From: Paenibacillus antarcticus
GTDB taxonomy: Bacteria; Bacillota; Bacilli; Paenibacillales; Paenibacillaceae
Length of the DNA: 64,000 nt
Assembly: GCF_001637225.1 (NCBI RefSeq)
Contig: NZ_LVJI01000001.1
Location: 310,001 to 374,000, forward strand
Direction: 5' to 3'
In this document: piece after piece, positions 36,196-42,849 of the stretch
How positions within the stretch are numbered: position 1 is the first letter of the stretch
How the letters are laid out: each line of letters begins with the position of its first letter
Program-made: the position numbers and the translations under genes
The notes under the pieces: model-generated
Database searches by the model: none
Told to the model about the DNA's origin: nothing
Seen by the model: the letters and a program-made list of their open reading frames with translations, nothing else

Positions 36196-37445
36196 TCATA
36201 CTTCACCTCCTCACCCCCCATCACAATTACATCATCAAGACCAGCCATCTTTAACTTTTCTATATGTTGCATGGATTGACCGCAGGGCTCGAGCTCTCCT
36301 ATGATTCGTCCATCCTTCTCCCCACTCTCCCTAAATCGAAAGAGAGGACTCACGTGTACCTCTCCGCTCTCCATACCCAGCACCTCACTAATTTCTGTAA
36401 CTCGCCTTGAGCGATCACGTAACCTAGATAGATGAACTAAAATATCGATAGCCGAACTAATCTGCTGACGAACGACAAGAATGGGAAGATTAGCCCCACT
36501 GAGTACCATTGTTTCAAGGCGACTAATCATATCCTTTGTGCTGTTGGCATGCCCAGTTGAGAGGGAGCCATCATGTCCCGTATTCATTGCCTGTAGCATG
36601 TCTAAAGCCTCACTCCCACGGACCTCCCCGACCACGATTCGATTCGGACGCATACGTAAAGACGATCGAATCAGATCACGAATCGTAACTTCTCCCCTTC
36701 CCTCCGTATTAGCATTCCTTGTCTCCAAAGAGACTAGATTAGGGACAGTTACAATCTGGAGTTCTGCTGAATCCTCTATCGTAATCACACGTTCATCTAC
36801 CGGTATGAACTGAGATAAAGCATTAAGAAACGTTGTCTTCCCCGATCCTGTACCTCCACTGATGAATATGTTGTATTTTCCAACTACCAATTTCTGAAGA
36901 AAGCGTGACGTCTCCTCACTTAATGCACCACGCCTCACTAAATCACTCATCGTCATCGGTGACTCTGGAAATTTACGAATCGTCATGGTGGGCCCCTTCA
37001 GAGCAATGGGTGGTAGAACAATATTGACACGCGATCCGTCTTTCAACCTCGCATCCACAATTGGTGATGACTCATTAACTACACGGTTTACGCCTGCCAC
37101 AATAGTCTGAATAATGTCTTCTAAGCGGTTCTGTGACTCGAACTGTTGCGTGATACGTTTTACCTCTCCCTCTTGTTCTATGAATATGTCTTGATGGCTG
37201 TTAATCATAATTTCCGTAATGGACGGATTATCTACTAAGGGCTGTAGAACATCTAATCCACGGAAAGAGTCATATATACGACGAATGAGTGTACGTTTCT
37301 CCATTGCTGTTAAATCCTGTAATTCTCCTCGCTCAAATACCGTTCTTTCGATATATTTAATTAGCTCAGCATCATCCACAGAAGATGTCACGTCTAGACC
37401 CGATCTAATACTACTTCGAATCATCTTGAACATTTCTTCATCCAT
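36192..37445 (-). CDS. tadA: Tad pilus assembly ATPase TadA/CpaF
   Basis: 417 residues. The CpaF signature is complete: GLDVLQPLVDNPSITEIMIN, VDARLKDGSRVNIVLPPIAL, Walker A ISGGTGSGKTTFLNAL, the Asp box ERVITIEDSAELQ, Walker B MRPNRIVVGEVRGSEALDML, and the His box TGHDGSLSTGHAN. It powers pilus extension as a hexamer in the cytoplasm. The start chosen is the ATG behind GGGGGAGCGCCAC; it overlaps the end of the TadZ-like gene by 8 bp. The overlaps on both sides show a single coupled transcript. Confidence 0.95.
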   Translation of the reverse strand: MDEEMFKMIRSSIRSGLDVTSSVDDAELIKYIERTVFERGELQDLTAMEKRTLIRRIYDSFRGLDVLQPLVDNPSITEIMINSHQDIFIEQEGEVKRITQQFESQNRLEDIIQTIVAGVNRVVNESSPIVDARLKDGSRVNIVLPPIALKGPTMTIRKFPESPMTMSDLVRRGALSEETSRFLQKLVVGKYNIFISGGTGSGKTTFLNALSQFIPVDERVITIEDSAELQIVTVPNLVSLETRNANTEGRGEVTIRDLIRSSLRMRPNRIVVGEVRGSEALDMLQAMNTGHDGSLSTGHANSTKDMISRLETMVLSGANLPILVVRQQISSAIDILVHLSRLRDRSRRVTEISEVLGMESGEVHVSPLFRFRESGEKDGRIIGELEPCGQSMQHIEKLKMAGLDDVIVMGGEEVKYE

Positions 37446-38589
37446 GTGGCGCTCCCCCGACACCAGAAGGTAAGATATCTCCTACTAAGTCTCTACATAG
37501 ATTCAGAATATCTCTTTGAAAGATCGGTGAACTCAAAAGTATCTCCTCATGACATACCTGCTTCCACGAAGGGATATATGGTAAGACACCATCAATTTGT
37601 TCAATATGGATCGGGAGTGTATTCGTTAAACTTCCAACATAACGATTCAATATAAATCGACTCTTTTGCATCATGTCATTGAATAAAGAGGGGTTACTTC
37701 TCTCTATAAAAGAAAGCCATTGTCCGCTCTTGTACATACTGATCACATCATCAAGCAGCATCCATACTAGACTCTCACAAGACTCCATGACAGCTTCGCA
37801 CCGTTCTCCTGCTCCTGTATCTGTATCCACGATCAGGACATCATATTGTCCGCTCTTTGCTAATAACTGCATGAGTTGACAGACATCGTCCTTACTCATC
37901 TGAAGCCATTCCTTAATGTTAGTTAGTGGCTCGAATATATCCGCCTTTATTGCTTCATGTGAAACTACATAAGATGAAATAGAAATAGATGAGTAATCTT
38001 TCAATTCTTGTGCAGCCTTCAATTCGTATAGCAGACGAGAAAGCCCTTGCCCACTTTCTCTACTTCTAATCTGCCTTGGAAAGACAGCACTACTATTCAT
38101 TGTCTCCAAATTAAGATAGAACACCGATAAGCCAGAAGCCCCTAACTGCTTCGCCATATTTAATGCCGTTGTCGTCTTTCCACTCCCTCCAACGGCAGAT
38201 AACATTCCAATCATTGCTGTCTCTCCCAAAGTTCGAGAGGATGCTAGCCTTGCCTGACTTACAGTCAGATCGAGAATAGCATCAATCAATTGCGAAAGAG
38301 GTTGATATTTCGCAAGAACAGGACCCTTCAAAGAACTCTGTCCCATGTCATCTAGGACAATCCATGTTACTGTCTGATCTCCTTGATTCAACCAAGGGTC
38401 TAGAAATACCCTTTCCGCTACTACGACTTCTGGTCTTTCATTTCCGTTCATATACTGTAGAAATTTGTTTACCTCAGTAAATGCGATGACTCTCATTTTC
38501 TCACCATACTCACTACCATGGACATACCGAAGTAAAGGCTCTATATATTCACTTTCCTCTACCGCTAGCACTACTCTTACAGGAATCAC
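37438..38589 (-). CDS. TadZ/CpaE-like MinD-family ATPase
   Basis: 383 residues. About 1-110 form a receiver-like domain without an obvious phosphorylation site. The MinD-like ATPase follows with deviant Walker A AVGGSGKTTTALNMAKQLG at about residues 133-151. LDDVISMYKSGQWL and RFILNRYVG are later core motifs. CpaE/TadZ proteins localise the pilus machine at the pole. The GTG start is chosen because GGAAGGAGGGAG lies 4-5 nt upstream; an in-frame ATG 18 codons farther up would require translating through a terminator hairpin and has no ribosome binding site. First gene of the Tad operon. Confidence 0.85.
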   Translation of the reverse strand: MIPVRVVLAVEESEYIEPLLRYVHGSEYGEKMRVIAFTEVNKFLQYMNGNERPEVVVAERVFLDPWLNQGDQTVTWIVLDDMGQSSLKGPVLAKYQPLSQLIDAILDLTVSQARLASSRTLGETAMIGMLSAVGGSGKTTTALNMAKQLGASGLSVFYLNLETMNSSAVFPRQIRSRESGQGLSRLLYELKAAQELKDYSSISISSYVVSHEAIKADIFEPLTNIKEWLQMSKDDVCQLMQLLAKSGQYDVLIVDTDTGAGERCEAVMESCESLVWMLLDDVISMYKSGQWLSFIERSNPSLFNDMMQKSRFILNRYVGSLTNTLPIHIEQIDGVLPYIPSWKQVCHEEILLSSPIFQRDILNLCRDLVGDILPSGVGGAPHG

Positions 38590-38611
38590 AAATCTCCCTC
38601 CTTCCAAATAC

Positions 38612-38663
38612 AAAAAAAAGCACCGTTCAACAGCCGCAATCATGCGGTTGTTAAACGGTGCTT
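38612..38663 (-). terminator. Leader terminator (possible attenuator) directly before the Tad operon
   Basis: On the minus strand AAGCACCGTT...AACA.CCGC pairs with GCGG.TGTT..AACGGTGCTT (about 18 of 20 positions) around the loop ATGATT; eight T follow (38612-38619). Only 6 nt separate this T-tract from the ribosome binding site of the TadZ-like gene (38594-38605). A competing hairpin, AAACGG-AAGCA-CCGTTT on the minus strand (38653-38669), shares part of the 5' arm. Pairing is read by eye; the regulatory role is inferred. Confidence 0.75.
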
Positions 38664-38690
38664 CCGTTTACGATCTATTAATTTACTGAT

Positions 38691-38719
38691 AGAATATCAC
38701 AGTTTATTCCAGCCAGCAA
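38691..38719 (-). promoter_or_regulatory. Candidate Tad operon promoter
   Basis: On the minus strand TTGCTG (38714-38719) and TATTCT (38691-38696) are 17 bp apart, with an extended TGA before the -10 box. The predicted start near 38684 would leave a leader of about 95 nt that contains the whole terminator hairpin. Confidence 0.5.
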
Positions 38720-38810
38720 GAACATTTTAATATCTTCATTACTTCACCATAATTCATTCCATCATCGGTGCTCCATTAATAGATACATCTCTGCACACAT
38801 TTCATTCACA

Positions 38811-39074
38811 TTATAAGGGTAACATATCTTCGGAATTCACTTTGGATTTACATGCCTTACATACACCTACCACAGTCCCATTGGCACTTGCATAGAAAGT
38901 GATTTTATTAATTTTTTTACAATAGGTACATTTCTGCATCATTTGCATATTATTCTTCGCCTTCTCAAACTGAATGACATTCCGACTCGATTTCCGAGCC
39001 TTTAGAGTCCTTACCCACAAAATCAGTCCACCGATAATCAAGAGCGCAACGATAACTAACCCGATATATTTCAC
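38811..39074 (-). CDS. Small membrane protein with zinc-ribbon-like Cys pairs
   Basis: 87 residues. An N-terminal helix (YIGLVIVALLIIGGLILWV) and a basic stretch (LKARKSSR) precede a soluble C-terminus with KCTYCKK and GVCKACKS, a CxxC...CxxC pattern fitting a zinc ribbon. Start GTG follows GGGGAGAGTCTGTTCA. The DCC-family gene lies immediately upstream, so they are probably cotranscribed. No family was recognised and function is unknown. Confidence 0.7.
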   Translation of the reverse strand: MKYIGLVIVALLIIGGLILWVRTLKARKSSRNVIQFEKAKNNMQMMQKCTYCKKINKITFYASANGTVVGVCKACKSKVNSEDMLPL

Positions 39075-39093
39075 TGAACAGACTCTCCCCACT

Positions 39094-39540
39094 TTATTCT
39101 AGAAATCTTTCCTTAAGCTCCGGTGACGGTAACATGCATTGATCCGACTTTCCGAACCACCGATAGCGGTTGAGAGCTACGTAATGGTATATCGCATCCC
39201 TTATAGCTCTCGGAACGATAATGAGACCATATACAAGCGGCCATGGAAATTTCAAGTGTCTAGAAATACGTAAAGCTGCTGTTGATTTCGTATAATAATT
39301 CCCATCTTGAATTAAGACAATCGTATTTATTACATCTGTAGGCAATCCACCTTCAGCTAACAAGGTCTGTCCCGTATGCGACTGTAAGGAGGCAAAGTGA
39401 AATTTCCCGCCATGATCATGTCGGACAATAAACTTGGTGGCACCTTGACATAGATTACAAATACCATCAATGAGTACAATGGATGAAGGACACGTTATTG
39501 AAGAACCGTTCTTAATCGTATCCTGATTGCTTTCTTCCAT
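39094..39540 (-). CDS. DCC family thiol-disulfide oxidoreductase (DUF393)
   Basis: 148 residues. The family-defining VLIDGICNLCQGATKFIVRHD (DxxCxxC) lies near residues 22-42, followed by HFASLQSHTGQTLL and the conserved YGLIIVPRAIRDAIYHYVALNRYRWFGK region. DCC proteins resemble thioredoxin-fold redox proteins; the substrate is unknown. N-terminal residues before the domain are not recognised. The gene is upstream of the small zinc-ribbon membrane protein. Confidence 0.85.
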   Translation of the reverse strand: MEESNQDTIKNGSSITCPSSIVLIDGICNLCQGATKFIVRHDHGGKFHFASLQSHTGQTLLAEGGLPTDVINTIVLIQDGNYYTKSTAALRISRHLKFPWPLVYGLIIVPRAIRDAIYHYVALNRYRWFGKSDQCMLPSPELKERFLE

Positions 39541-39615
39541 GCTTATCCCCGCCTCTCATCATTTCTCATTTGACCTCATTATCATACCACGAGACAAACC
39601 ATCTTTCTTATAACA

Positions 39616-39648
39616 AAGAAAAAAGCGCAGGATAATTTCCCACGCTTT
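39616..39648 (-). terminator. Terminator after hypothetical Cys-containing gene
   Basis: AAAGCG pairs with CGCTTT on the minus strand, extended inside by GGGA/TCCT-type pairs, and followed by six T and TTTG. Confidence 0.6.
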
Positions 39649-39663
39649 CTTACTATCCAAACA

Positions 39664-40014
39664 TTACTTAGCAATAGCCTTTTCAAGCCATTCGTTATCA
39701 ATGATCTGCTGCTGTAGAACGCCACCAAAGTTCTCCATACATTTGCAAATGAAGTCTTTGCGACATATAGGACAAGGTGTTTTTAACAGCCTGCTGATGT
39801 TGGTCATTTTCCATTCTGGATAACGGTTATAAAACGTGCGGCACTGTGTTCCGTCTGCCAAATAGATGATGAATTCATACAATCCATCTTTCTCATTGTT
39901 ACTGGCTTCTTCCACGTTCGAAATTATTGGTCTGTACGACATCAGTATCACCCATTTTATATTAAATTTGCTAACAAAATCTAAAGAATGCTCATCCAAC
40001 AAGTACTTAGACAT
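39664..40014 (-). CDS. Hypothetical protein with CPICxxxFICKC motif
   Basis: 116 residues. About 40 residues before the C-terminal helix there is TPCPICRKDFICKC, four Cys in CxxC...CxC spacing that should bind zinc. Before it YEFIIYLADGTQCRTFYNRYPEWKMTNI forms strands. No family was recognised. The first ATG has no clear ribosome binding site; an internal ATG at 39942 (MSYRPIISN) is a plausible alternative start. A terminator follows. Confidence 0.6.
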   Translation of the reverse strand: MSKYLLDEHSLDFVSKFNIKWVILMSYRPIISNVEEASNNEKDGLYEFIIYLADGTQCRTFYNRYPEWKMTNISRLLKTPCPICRKDFICKCMENFGGVLQQQIIDNEWLEKAIAK

Positions 40015-40312
40015 TTTAATGAATTTTCAACTTGATGTCAATTTATTATACCACTACTATGATCCGAATGAGTAGTTCTTGCCAAGTTCATATGAAAACA
40101 ACCATTTTTCTGACGACTTAAGAAGTTTCCACAGCCTGCAAAGAAGTTTGTATTAACACAATATAATTATATATTAATATTTCTTTATGATAAAATAACA
40201 GGGTATGGTGTACGCTCGCTTCGATCCATTTCGCTTTTATTTGTTTTTCCGTACATTTAATGAATAAGGTATTAAGAGTTAATACTTAAAAAAATGTTAG
40301 GAGATGAATACC

Positions 40313-40792
40313 ATGAGTATATACAATTATCAAGTGAATACCATCCGTGGAGAACAGGTCTCTTTATCAGATTATCAAGGAAAAGTACTTCTTATCGTCA
40401 ATACGGCAAGCAAATGCGGGTTTACCCCTCAATACACGGGACTGCAAGAACTCTACGAGAAATTTAAAGATCATAATTTCGAAATTTTAGGGTTCCCTAG
40501 CAATCAATTTAAAGAACAAGAGCCAGGATCTAGCGAGGATATTGAGCAATTTTGCCAAATAAATCATGGCGTAACCTTCCCATTATTCGAAAAAATAGAT
40601 GTTAAGGGCAATACTGCCCATCCATTATTTCAATACTTATCGAAACAAGCTCCAGGTGTTCTTGGTTCTACAGCAGTGAAGTGGAACTTCACTAAATTTC
40701 TGGTCGACAGTGACGGCAAAGTCATCCAACGTTTTGCTCCGGCGACTACGCCTGATAAACTCGAACATATCATTGATGATCTATTGAAGTAA
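40313..40792 (+). CDS. Glutathione peroxidase family (thiol peroxidase)
   Basis: 159 residues. The Gpx signature is KVLLIVNTASKCGFTPQYTGLQ with a Cys (not selenocysteine) at the active position near residue 36. LGFPSNQFKEQEPGS supplies the Gln, and VKWNFTKFLVDSDGKV the Trp and Asn. The PF..DV.G region is also present. Such bacterial enzymes reduce peroxides, usually with thioredoxin. Start is the ATG 9 nt after AGGAG; an ATG three codons earlier overlaps this site. About 290 bp of AT-rich sequence upstream contains TTGTAT/TATATT as a weak promoter candidate. Confidence 0.9.
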   Translation: MSIYNYQVNTIRGEQVSLSDYQGKVLLIVNTASKCGFTPQYTGLQELYEKFKDHNFEILGFPSNQFKEQEPGSSEDIEQFCQINHGVTFPLFEKIDVKGNTAHPLFQYLSKQAPGVLGSTAVKWNFTKFLVDSDGKVIQRFAPATTPDKLEHIIDDLLK

Positions 40793-40823
40793 ATGACAAC
40801 TCTCCATCCGAAGTTTCTTACAA

Positions 40824-40861
40824 CAAAAAAACCCACTTCAAATCTGAAGTAGGTTTTTTTG
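40824..40861. terminator. Bidirectional terminator between gpx and tRNA-Leu
   Basis: AAAAAAACC-CACTTCA pairs with TGAAGT-GGTTTTTTT around a 4-nt loop. T-tracts are present on both strands, ending gpx (+) and the tRNA-Leu transcript (-). Confidence 0.8.
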
Positions 40862-40890
40862 TGATCCTAAAGGTAAAGAGACTTACTCGA

Positions 40891-40972
40891 TGCGGTCGGC
40901 GGGATTTGAACCCGCACACCCAATGGGCACTACCCCCTCAAGGTAGCGTGTCTGCCGTTCCACCACGACCGC
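40891..40972 (-). tRNA. tRNA-Leu (anticodon GAG)
   Basis: 82 nt on the minus strand. The acceptor stem GCGGTCG/CGACCGC is perfect. The anticodon stem-loop is CTACC-TTGAGGG-GGTAG with anticodon GAG, the long variable arm is typical of tRNA-Leu, and the T-loop is GTTCAAATC. CCA is not encoded. TTTACT (41033-41038), 17 bp, TAAAAT (41010-41015) upstream is a likely promoter. Confidence 0.93.
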
Positions 40973-41009
40973 TTATAATAAAAAGAATCATCTTTTAGCA
41001 ATACAATAT

Positions 41010-41038
41010 ATTTTACATGTATGACCACTAAAAGTAAA
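41010..41038 (-). promoter_or_regulatory. Promoter candidate of tRNA-Leu
   Basis: TTTACT and TAAAAT on the minus strand, 17 bp apart, about 38 bp before the tRNA 5' end. Confidence 0.5.
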
Positions 41039-41059
41039 GAACGGTACACTATGGAGCTG

Positions 41060-41100
41060 AAAACAGGTACCTTCACGTTCATGATGAGTACCCGTTTTTA
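41060..41100 (-). terminator. Terminator after XRE gene
   Basis: AAAAC-GGTAC pairs with GTACC-GTTTT around a loop of about 17 nt. It lies 20 nt past the stop codon of the XRE gene on the minus strand. Confidence 0.6.
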
Positions 41101-41120
41101 AAGCATATAAGCTAAGCAAG

Positions 41121-41471
41121 TTATTCTAATTGACGGTTTCGTCTGTAATCTGTAAATTTAATGTATTCCTTTATAAAATCAATTTCTCGTTTGCTTAATT
41201 TAAATGTTTCAGGTTGTAGCGTATCTATTATATATTGTTCTCGCTCTTCCTTTAACAATTCATTCTTCGATTCTTTACCCAAGATGAGCCAATCTAAGCT
41301 AGTATTGAAATAAGCGCCAATCTCAACTAATTTATTCGTACTTGGTGTGGACTTCCCTCTCTTCCAATCACCCAAATTCCCAGTACTGATTCCTAACTCT
41401 TCGCAAAACAACTTCTTAGTCATCCTTTTGTTCTTAATTAGGTATTCAATTCTCTCGTAAATAGTCTTCAA
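41121..41471 (-). CDS. XRE family HTH regulator
   Basis: 116 residues. Residues 1-65 are a Cro/C1-type helix-turn-helix domain: KRMTKKLFCEELGISTGNLGDWKRGKSTPSTNKLVEIGAYFNTSLDWLI. About 50 charged C-terminal residues follow, possibly helical and used for dimerisation. Start TTG is behind GGAAGGCGGTCATAAG; an in-frame TTG six codons upstream lies at that site. It is divergent from the PAS gene, and a repeated ACGTATATAA sequence in the shared region may be its operator. Confidence 0.87.
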   Translation of the reverse strand: MKTIYERIEYLIKNKRMTKKLFCEELGISTGNLGDWKRGKSTPSTNKLVEIGAYFNTSLDWLILGKESKNELLKEEREQYIIDTLQPETFKLSKREIDFIKEYIKFTDYRRNRQLE

Positions 41472-41532
41472 CTTATGACCGCCTTCCAATGTTGCAAATA
41501 AAATTAAAAATGACGTATATAAGTAAAACCTC

Positions 41533-41562
41533 TTGAACTCTGACGTAACAAACGTATATAAT
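41533..41562 (+). promoter_or_regulatory. Promoter of PAS gene
   Basis: TTGAAC (41533-41538), 18 bp, TATAAT (41557-41562), about 85 bp upstream of the start codon. ACGTATATAA at 41552-41561 overlaps the -10 box and recurs at 41513-41522. Confidence 0.55.
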
Positions 41563-41646
41563 AATCGTTAGTTTCTCATTGAATTATATCACATAATTTC
41601 CACCTATTTGTAATATTTCATTCATTTTGCAGGGAGAGAGTAACTT

Positions 41647-42279
41647 ATGCCTAATTTGACCTCCACATTTCATAACGAAGTCATTCATTCATTGCAGCAT
41701 AGCATTGCAGTCCTAGATTGTGATGGTTATGTGATTGCTGTAAATCCAGCTTGGGGTTTAATGTCTACGTCAAATAACGTCCCTTCAAATTTTCAATGGA
41801 TTGGTATTAATTTTTTTCAAATTTGTGAATCTCCTTTTCGTACAGAGAATAGAGAGATAAGCACTTTGTTAATGAATTCTTTTCAATCCATTTTGCATGG
41901 ACAGTTACAATCATTTTCTCATGATTTTAGCTTGATGGTAGGTCATAAGACGCAATGGTTCATGTTAGATGTATCTCCACTTGTAGCCTTTGGGATGAAT
42001 TCTATTAAGGGGGCTATTCTATCTCTAACGAATATTAGTTCAAGAAAACAATTAGAACATGATTTACAGGAATCTCTTTCGCAAATTCGAACCCTTCGAG
42101 GACTTATACCGATCTGCGCTGTCTGCAAACGAATCAAAGATGAAGAGCTATGGAATGCCATTGAACAATTTTTGGAGAAACATACTTATGCTGAGTTCAC
42201 ACATGATATTTGCCCAGATTGTATACGTAGTCTATACCCTAAATATTCTTCTGTGTTGGATCGCCCAACCGAATCATAA
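41647..42279 (+). CDS. PAS domain protein with Cys-rich C-terminal motif
   Basis: 210 residues, no membrane segment. About residues 12-135 form a PAS sensor domain: SIAVLDCDGYVIAVNPAWG at the start and KGAILSLTNISSRKQLEHDL as the typical PAC end, followed by a short coiled-coil helix. The C-terminal 60 residues contain LIPICAVCKRIKDEELW and FTHDICPDCIRSLYPKY. This IPICAxCKKIRDD...CPxC module is often found behind PAS or GAF domains in bacterial signalling proteins and may bind metal or heme-like ligand (inference). No output domain is present, so it may act through a partner. Confidence 0.8.
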   Translation: MPNLTSTFHNEVIHSLQHSIAVLDCDGYVIAVNPAWGLMSTSNNVPSNFQWIGINFFQICESPFRTENREISTLLMNSFQSILHGQLQSFSHDFSLMVGHKTQWFMLDVSPLVAFGMNSIKGAILSLTNISSRKQLEHDLQESLSQIRTLRGLIPICAVCKRIKDEELWNAIEQFLEKHTYAEFTHDICPDCIRSLYPKYSSVLDRPTES

Positions 42280-42324
42280 TCCAAGACCAAGTAAACACTA
42301 GGTTTGAATTACTTTATATCGTGA

Positions 42325-42367
42325 TTGACAATTTTAGTTGTCCTACATATAATTGTTATGACAACTA
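42325..42367 (+). promoter_or_regulatory. Consensus sigma-A promoter of marR-MFS pair with overlapping inverted repeats
   Basis: TTGACA (42325-42330), 17 bp, TATAAT (42348-42353): a perfect consensus. TAGTTGTC (42335-42342) and GACAACTA (42360-42367) are inverted arms flanking the -10 box, and GACAA at 42327-42331 pairs with the TTGTC at 42338-42342. Such palindromes are typical MarR-family operators. This promoter lies inside the longest reading frame and therefore excludes the upstream start codons of the marR-like gene. Confidence 0.75.
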
Positions 42368-42389
42368 TATGACTAAGGAAGTGTTTATT

Positions 42390-42836
42390 TTGCTTAGATT
42401 TTCTTCCCCCGAACAGGCTATTGGATATAGATATACCCCTGTATTCCGTAAAATAAGCACCTTATTTGCACATCAACTCAGACCTTATGACATTACTCCT
42501 GAGCAACGATCCGTACTCTATCAGTTATATCTTGAAGAGGGCATTAACCAGAAAGAACTCGCATTACGTACCGATAAAGATCAACCTACCGTAACTCGAA
42601 TCTTAGATGTCCTAGATAAGAAACAACTCATTATTAGACGCACGGACCCTGCAGATCGCAGGGCGTTTTTGATCTGTGCAACAGATTCTGCTAAGAAACT
42701 TATTCAGGATACGATTCCCCTCGAGTTAGCTTTGAATGAGCTGTTAGTATCCGGAGTCACAGATGAACAGCTCCAGTTATTAGAGCAAATCATGCAACAA
42801 ATCCAACATAATATCGATAAAATATATCAAGATTAG
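42390..42836 (+). CDS. MarR family transcriptional regulator
   Basis: 148 residues. The winged-helix domain holds LRPYDITPEQRSVLYQLYLEEG, NQKELALRTDKDQPTVTRILDVLDKKQLI (recognition helix), and RRTDPADRRAFLI (wing), the MarR signature. Start TTG lies about 9 nt after AGGAA; an upstream ATG at 42369 is possible but starts almost at the predicted transcription start. The gene is followed by an MFS transporter 13 nt later. MarR proteins of this kind repress their own efflux operon and release DNA on binding an aromatic compound. Confidence 0.88.
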   Translation: MLRFSSPEQAIGYRYTPVFRKISTLFAHQLRPYDITPEQRSVLYQLYLEEGINQKELALRTDKDQPTVTRILDVLDKKQLIIRRTDPADRRAFLICATDSAKKLIQDTIPLELALNELLVSGVTDEQLQLLEQIMQQIQHNIDKIYQD

Positions 42837-42849
42837 GAGTATTGAAAGC

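Noticed and set aside
38590..38643. 18-codon N-terminal extension of the TadZ-like protein
   Set aside because: It would read through the terminator hairpin and has no ribosome binding site; GTG at 38589 has an excellent one.
40140..40200. Possible PerR box (TATAAT-AT palindrome-like sequence) before glutathione peroxidase
   Set aside because: Only about 8 of 14 consensus positions match and the region is generally AT-rich.
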